A stretch of 64,000 nucleotides of DNA, taken from the NCBI GenBank assembly GCA_947044365.1, contig OX345636.1, positions 52,384,746 through 52,448,745 of the forward strand, given 5' to 3'. This document shows, one piece after another, positions 58,801 through 64,000 of this stretch (position 1 is the first letter of the stretch; each line of letters begins with the position of its first letter). Both the position numbers and the translations under genes were made by a program. Below the pieces are notes generated by a model that saw nothing but the letters and a program-made list of their open reading frames with translations, had not been told where the DNA came from and did no database searches. The DNA comes from Petrosia ficiformis. Taxonomy: Eukaryota; Porifera; Demospongiae; Haplosclerida; Petrosiidae.

Positions 58801-61800
58801 AGCTCTACAGACCAGCAGGAAGAAAGCTGTGTAGCTTACGTAGAAACTGGAACTAATAGATAGCTATTCTATCTGAAATATATTCCTAAAGTTCTACAAG
58901 GTCCTTTAAAAGGTAAACAGAGTAGATAATCAAAATAATAACTATAATAGGCTGATGTGTTTCAGGCATGATCAGTAAAGATTACTGAATGATGGACACC
59001 ACAAAGCAGTCATAGGGATACGTTTTTCTCTATATATCTTGTTTGGCACTGCACAATTCTCTCTTTAGGTCAGATGGCACAGTTAATTATGATTATATTG
59101 TCACTAACATCATTAACTGTTCTTAATTTGGCCCATGCTTCAAAACATACACATGTATCAAAAACTCTGTTCAGGAGATTATTCATCATGAGGCGCTCAT
59201 TATATAAACATACAATGTATACATGTATTATGTACATGTACATGTATATAATTCACCTTATTATTGGCCATTTAACCTTCAACTCATAATAAATTATAAA
59301 CATTATACATTTAATTACACAGTATATGTACATTTTGTACATGTATATAATTCATCTTTTTGGCCATTATTATAAAGATTACACAGTATATATTTATACA
59401 TGTATGTGCAAGTACATGTACATACATATACATGTAATTCACCTTATTGGCCATTTATCCTTCAACTCATGCCATAGGTTAACTGTCAACATCCATCCTA
59501 GTCCAGGAAAGAAGTCTGTTCTATACAGTTTACCTGCAGTATTATAAAAGATACACTGTATTTAAATTATGTGCATATACATGTAAGTTTACATTATTAG
59601 TGTTCCATTGAAAACATTTATACAGTATAAGCAAACAAGTCATATACATGTACATGTACTGCAAATACATGTAATTATACATGTACATGTACTACCAAAT
59701 AATTATACATGTACATGTACTATACATACATGTACATCTACTACAGATATTTATACATGTAAAACTACATGTAATTATACATGTACACGTAGTAAAAATA
59801 ATTTTACATGTACATGTACTAAAAATAATTACATGTACATGAACTACCAATATAATTATACATGTACATGTACTATACATACATGTACATCTACTACAGA
59901 TATTTATACATGTAAAACTAATTATACATGTACATGTACTAAAAATAATTACATGTACCATACATACATGTACATGTACAGTTACTACAGATATTTATAC
60001 ATGTAAAACTAATTATACATGTACACATAGTAAAGATAATTTTACATGTACATGTACTAAAAATAATTACATGTACATGTATTACAGATAATTATACATG
60101 TACGTGTACTATAGATAATTATACATGTACATGTACTAAAACTAATTATACATGTACACGTAGTAAAGATAATTTTACATGTACAAAAAATAATTACATA
60201 TACATGTACGTGTACTACAGATAATTATACATGTACATGTAATGTTTCCAATGACATACATGTGTGTACATCAACTGATGCAATTTCATTGGTCAGAAAT
60301 TACTTATAAACTGGAAGTATACATGCACATGTAAAATACATTTTTCAAATATGTCTAGAGAAACGTTGAATGAGCATGCTGAAGCAGTGTTGACGTCCAC
60401 ACACACAGACACAGACACACGCACAGACACATAGAGACACACAGACACACAAACACACGCATGCATGTACATACACAGACGCACACACGTGCACATGCAT
60501 ACATACACAGTGACACACACACACATTATGTACATGCATACAGACATTTCATAATTACACTGTACATGCACTCATTAAATGATACTATACATGTACATGT
60601 ACCATACCTATTAAAAATAGGTAATATTATCTTACCAATGTCATCTGTATCAATAAATACTTCTTTTCCATTATCATTCCATGCTGACACACACCATAAC
60701 TTCTTATCAGTTGCTAAAAGTGGACGCGTAGCTTGAAAATATGAGTAAAAGTCTGGAGCCACTTCCAAATCATCTGAGACATAATTATAATTAAATTAAT
60801 TATTATTATATTTATTAAAATCATTAAGTTTAGATACTATCACTGTACTTCCATTGACTACAGTGTACATTGTGAGTGAAGTGCACTGTAATTCAAATGT
60901 ACTAAACAGTATTAAATGCTTAGCACTATGCCTGGTATCAGGTAAAGCAAATTCACACATTACAGTACGATGGAGTACAATGGTACTACTGAGAAGTACA
61001 GTTGAAATATCACCTTATTACATGTTCACATTTTCACACATACTGTGCACTACCTAACTTATAAGATACTATGATGAGAGCTATACTTTAATCAGTACAC
61101 AAGAGGTAAATTGGAATTCATTAATTGATCATTTTAAATGAGAGATGTACTCATTCTAATTGTATTGGTATTATAAGATGAATTGCCAAAAACAATCTTT
61201 AGTTATGGTGATATACATCTACGTGTATTATACATGTATATATGTATAATACATGTTTACATGTATAATACATGTATACATGTATAATAAAATGTATACA
61301 TGATTGTATACATGTATGTATACATCTACAGTGTACACTGGTTTGTGAATAACCACATAACTGTAACTAAAAGTACTCACTACTGTCATGTACAGTGTTC
61401 TGCACACACTGGTTGAGAATAGCTACATTGTACCTACCTAGTACTGTAACTAAAAGTACTCACTACTGTCATGTACAGTGTTCTGCACACACTGGTTGAG
61501 AATAGCTACCTGTACCTAGTACTGTAACTAAAAGTACTCACTACTGTCAAACTAAAACAACACTATTTTATAGCATACATGTATTTACACATGAAGTGTA
61601 CCTTCAACAACAATAGCATAGTTATATCCATACACATCAAATACTTGACCCAGAGCCCATTTATAATGACGAGCTATTTTATAATAACCCTTCATTTTCC
61701 TTTCTTTTCCTTTCAATGGAAACTCAGATTGGTCAGGTTGCTAATGAAATAAGAAAAGAAATTAATAATATAAGACAAAAATGAATAATTATATTTGAGT

Positions 61801-64000
61801 TTTATAATTACATGCACATCCCACCTGAGGCAACTCTCATTTTCATTTTTCCATTGCCTTAGGTGTCTTTCTTTCTTTCTTTCTTTCTACATCTCCGATA
61901 ACATCAAGTACATTAATACATTTGTAATGTTGTATAATGGTTATTGAAATTGGACAGATATTCATGTATATAGTTACAATTTAAATACAAAACACTTGAG
62001 ATGAAAGAAAGAAAGAAAGGAAGGAAGGAAGACAGACAGACACATGTACATGAAGTCTGTACTGTGGAATTTGTTATTTATAGGTACATGCAAAGTTAGC
62101 ATATAATTACACTGTAACTCAATAATGAAGCAATGATTAAATTATTTTAAATAGCTTCTTCAGTTTGCCACTTCTTACACTGATCACATTATATATTCAC
62201 TTAAAACGTACATGTACATGTATGTACACAGGTCACATAACATACTCACTTAAGATGCACATGTACATGTATGTACACAGGTCACCTGATATACTCACTT
62301 AAAATGTACATGTATGTACACAAGTCACATAACATACAATGTACTCACTTAAAATGTAAATGTACATGTACATGTATATACTCAGGTCACATGACATACT
62401 CACTTAAAATGTACATGTACATGTATGTGCACAGGTCACATGACATACTGTAGTCATTTAAAATGTACATGTACAGGTATGTACACAGGTCACATAACAT
62501 AGTCACTTAAGATGTACATGTACATGTATGTACACAGGTCACCTGATATACTCACTTAAAATGTACATGTATGTACACAAGTCACATAACATACAATGTA
62601 CTCACTTAAAATGTAAATGCACATGTATATACTCAGGTCACATGACATACTCACTTAAAATGTACATGTACATGTACATGTACATGTATATACACAGGTC
62701 ACATGACATACTCACTTAAAATGTACATGTACATGTATGTGCACAGGTCACATGACATACTGTAGTCATTTAAAATGTACATGTACAGGTATGTACACAG
62801 GTCACATAACATAGTCACTTAAGATGTACATGTACATGTACATGTATGTTCACAGGTCACATAACATAATCATTTAAAATCTACACGTACATGTACATGT
62901 ACATGTATGTACACAGGTTTCATGACATACTCACTTAAACTGTACATGTACATGTACATGTAATGTATATTATACACAGGTCACATGACATACTCACTTA
63001 AAATGTACATGTACATGTACATGTAATGTATATTATACACAGGTCACATGACATACTCACTTAAAATGTACATGTACATGTACATGTATATACACAGGTC
63101 ATATGACATAGTCACTTAAAATGTAAATGTACATGTACATGTATGTGCACAGGTCACATGACATACTCACTTTTATATGTGAAATCTTGTCACCATAAGA
63201 ATCAATTACATTGGAGGTACCCTCATGAATACAATCTTGACTAACAATAATAGGAAATAGATCTTCTGATGGTCTATATCTGATATAAAGACAAAATGGA
63301 CAATTACATTATGTGTATATTCATAATAGAGATACACTTGTACATGTAGCTGAGATAAAAGCTGGAAAAACCTTTATTATGTCAGTGTTTTTGATAAGCT
63401 CATATGGTGTACCATTGGCACAAAGAGTTCCTTATTTGGCACTACACAGTTTTCTCTATGGACCAGATGATGCAGTTAATTATGATTACATTGTCACTAA
63501 CAGGAATAATTCTTCGTTAATTGTCTCAAGATGTATTCCCAATGGTACACATGATGTACGTTGTTAGGAAAGTTGGATTATATGGAGGCTTGGTTGATTA
63601 ATCATGCGATATGCTTACCAAGCATGCTCAAGTTAGTGCAGACCAGCAGTATGACATCAGCTTGTGGAAATTGCAACTCTATTGCAGCTGAAATACTTAT
63701 ACATGTACATGACTCATTGTACACACTGCTTTTCAAAAATCTTCAGAAATAATATATTATTAATACAAGAATTGTACATGCATGTATAAATATAATTAAC
63801 TATTCTCCATTGAACTTACTTGAGTAAAGAATCAATTGCTCTACTAACAATCTCTCTATTACAAGCTATTAATAGAATAGCTATAGGTTCATCATTATTA
63901 AATGTTGAATTGATCACTACAGCTGGGCCAGGAACTATTGTTGAGCTCTCATGATGTAATGCAGCCACATCTATTGTTGATTCTTTGTTTAAATCTTTAT
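55819..64000 (-). CDS. MGAT1: MGAT1, GlcNAc-transferase I (5' end outside window)
   Basis: Nine minus-strand exons: 64000-63820 (partial), 63279-63171, 61740-61602, 60773-60636, 59533-59443, 58291-58247, 58023-57873, 57014-56850 and 55923-55819 (TAA at 55821-55819), all phases matching. The translation follows animal MGAT1 block by block: [53 protein letters not shown], the metal-binding EDD in [66 protein letters not shown] with GQYFEQHLK, and the end [11 protein letters not shown]...[11 protein letters not shown]. The enzyme adds the first GlcNAc to Man5GlcNAc2 in the medial Golgi, opening hybrid and complex N-glycan synthesis. The cytoplasmic tail, membrane anchor and most of the stem are beyond the window. 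Three of its introns carry duplicated splice junctions. Confidence 0.96.
56015..56205 (+). repeat. Dispersed repeat R2, copy 2
   Basis: Matches 54340-54545 in order (gtgttttttgataagcttat, gcgcaccattggcccaaaga, attggctcaagatgtattct, aatggtgcacacactaac). It lies in the last MGAT1 intron. Confidence 0.8.
56508..56690. repeat. 78-bp tandem repeat, about 2.4 copies
   Basis: ttcaatgtactaggagtctg...acaccaccagtactgctata, copies starting at 56508, 56586 and 56664. In the last MGAT1 intron. Confidence 0.95.
57537..57630. mobile_element. Small inverted-repeat element
   Basis: cagacatggggtaat is matched inverted by attaaccccatgtctg, each flanked by a gtgtgtgt run in the same orientation. The interior is AT-only. 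Possible MITE in MGAT1 intron DNA. Confidence 0.55.
58291..58520. repeat. 33-bp tandem array containing the exon 6 acceptor of MGAT1
   Basis: Seven copies of ccaataactacatgtacata with ataacatgtataaa. On the minus strand each copy reads ...GTACATGTAG then TTATTGG, which are the acceptor and first seven bases of the exon at 58291-58247. The real junction is the last copy in the row. Confidence 0.93.
58648..59035. mobile_element. MITE family M1, copy 4
   Basis: agggccatccctatgattgc at the left, ctgtcaattaatggacatgg and gtagataatcaaaataataa inside, agcagtcatagggatacg at the right. It lies in an MGAT1 intron, opposite in orientation to 28172-28690. Confidence 0.8.
59040..59165 (+). repeat. Dispersed repeat R2, partial copy 3
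   Basis: ttggcactgcacaattctct, ggcacagttaattatgatta, attgtcactaac: the middle part of R2 directly abutting an M1 MITE. Confidence 0.7.
59237..59480. repeat. Duplicated 3' end and donor of an MGAT1 exon
   Basis: The exon end plus donor (plus strand aattcaccttattggccatt, then tatccttcaactcat, 59438 on) is copied at 59251 on (aattcaccttattattggcc with atttaaccttcaactcat) and, more worn, at 59350 (attcatctttttggccatta). The copies lie in the intron directly downstream of that exon in the gene's sense. Confidence 0.85.
59620..60250. repeat. TACATGTA-rich imperfect tandem repeats
   Basis: About 22-28-bp units of aattatacatgtacatgtac with acta/aaaa spacers; a larger segment (about 185 bp, with actatacatacatgtacatc) is duplicated at 59708 and 59869. 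In an MGAT1 intron. Confidence 0.9.
60395..60535. repeat. (CA)n-rich simple sequence
   Basis: acacacagacacagacacac and similar runs with cacgcatgcatgtacat. Non-coding MGAT1 intron. Confidence 0.9.
61330..61555. repeat. About 80-bp tandem repeat, three partial copies
   Basis: ctgtaactaaaagtactcac, tactgtcatgtacagtgttc, tgcacacactggttgagaat repeated in that order. In an MGAT1 intron. Confidence 0.9.
61826..61905 (+). repeat. Dispersed repeat shared with 42815-42890
   Basis: aactctcattttcatttttc, cattgcctTaggtgtctttc-like and (ttcc/tttc)n, then ctacatctccgataa. The two copies, 19 kb apart, are nearly identical, which suggests a recent small mobile element with a microsatellite core. Confidence 0.75.
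62190..63170. repeat. Tandem array of an MGAT1 splice-donor region, about 18 units
   Basis: Units of 45-65 bp: caggtcacatgacatactca, cttaaaatgtacatgtacat, gtatgtacac. On the minus strand each has AAGTGAGTATGTCATGTGAC, the donor and first intron bases of the exon ending at 63171; eleven copies keep ACTCACTT (AAGTGAGT) exactly, others have AGTGACT or similar. Larger blocks are duplicated too (gtcacctgat at 62281 and 62538). The array runs up to the exon. Confidence 0.95.
63385..63570 (+). repeat. Dispersed repeat R2, copy 4
   Basis: gtgtttttgataagctcata, ggtgtaccattggcacaaag, cagttaattatgattacatt, ctcaagatgtattcccaatg. It lies in the MGAT1 intron between the first two visible exons. Confidence 0.8.

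Noticed and set aside
59608..60006. 132-codon plus ORF and 89-codon minus ORF
   Set aside because: They are products of TACATGTA repeats within an MGAT1 intron.
62271..62719. Two near-identical 60-codon ORFs ([15 protein letters not shown])
   Set aside because: They come from the donor-region tandem array, on the strand opposite to MGAT1.

Overview
The window is nuclear DNA of an early-branching animal, most likely a demosponge. It is AT-rich. Its genes are split by introns with GT/AG borders, its proteins are metazoan in type, and old and young DNA transposons, foldback elements and minisatellites are everywhere. I recognise four host genes, all read by hand-splicing: (1) a 12-exon plus-strand gene at 7485-42171 encoding ankyrin repeats, a Roc-like GTPase module and a C-terminal death domain; (2) a minus-strand UBE2E-type ubiquitin-conjugating enzyme at 45677-52962; (3) a plus-strand SLC25A42-type mitochondrial carrier at 53056-55206; (4) a minus-strand MGAT1 (GlcNAc-transferase I) at 55819-64000, whose 5' end lies beyond the window. 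In genes 1-3 the exon lengths sum to an exact multiple of three and every junction phase matches. In gene 4 the phases match through all nine visible exons.

Layout. 1-1444: no gene seen. 1445-6614: a CACTA/EnSpm-type transposon with two divergent genes, a TNP2-like transposase (minus) and a coiled-coil accessory protein (plus), both lightly damaged. 7485-42171: the ankyrin/GTPase/death gene. Its introns hold two non-LTR retrotransposon remnants, four hAT-type insertions (three with perfect 8-bp target duplications), a nested 818-bp inverted-repeat element, a 3.2-kb transposon with long terminal inverted repeats, and several MITE families. 42475-45123: remnants of a P-element-like transposase, another transposon-like ORF, and a 250-bp foldback MITE. 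45677-55206: the UBE2E-like and SLC25A42-like genes, head to head with 93 bp between start codons. 55819-64000: MGAT1, convergent with SLC25A42.

The most unusual signal is that tandem repeats in the UBE2E-like and MGAT1 introns start at, and contain copies of, the adjacent exon-intron junction. The 3.6-kb, 31-bp satellite in the last UBE2E intron is about 116 copies of the 5' splice junction of the exon that carries the catalytic cysteine. MGAT1 introns show the same thing at two donors and one acceptor. These genes therefore carry many decoy splice sites right beside the real ones.

The host genes do unrelated jobs (death/innate signalling, ubiquitin transfer, mitochondrial CoA/nucleotide transport, Golgi N-glycan maturation). 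Nothing suggests that they form one pathway; the shared feature is the UBE2E/SLC25A42 bidirectional promoter.
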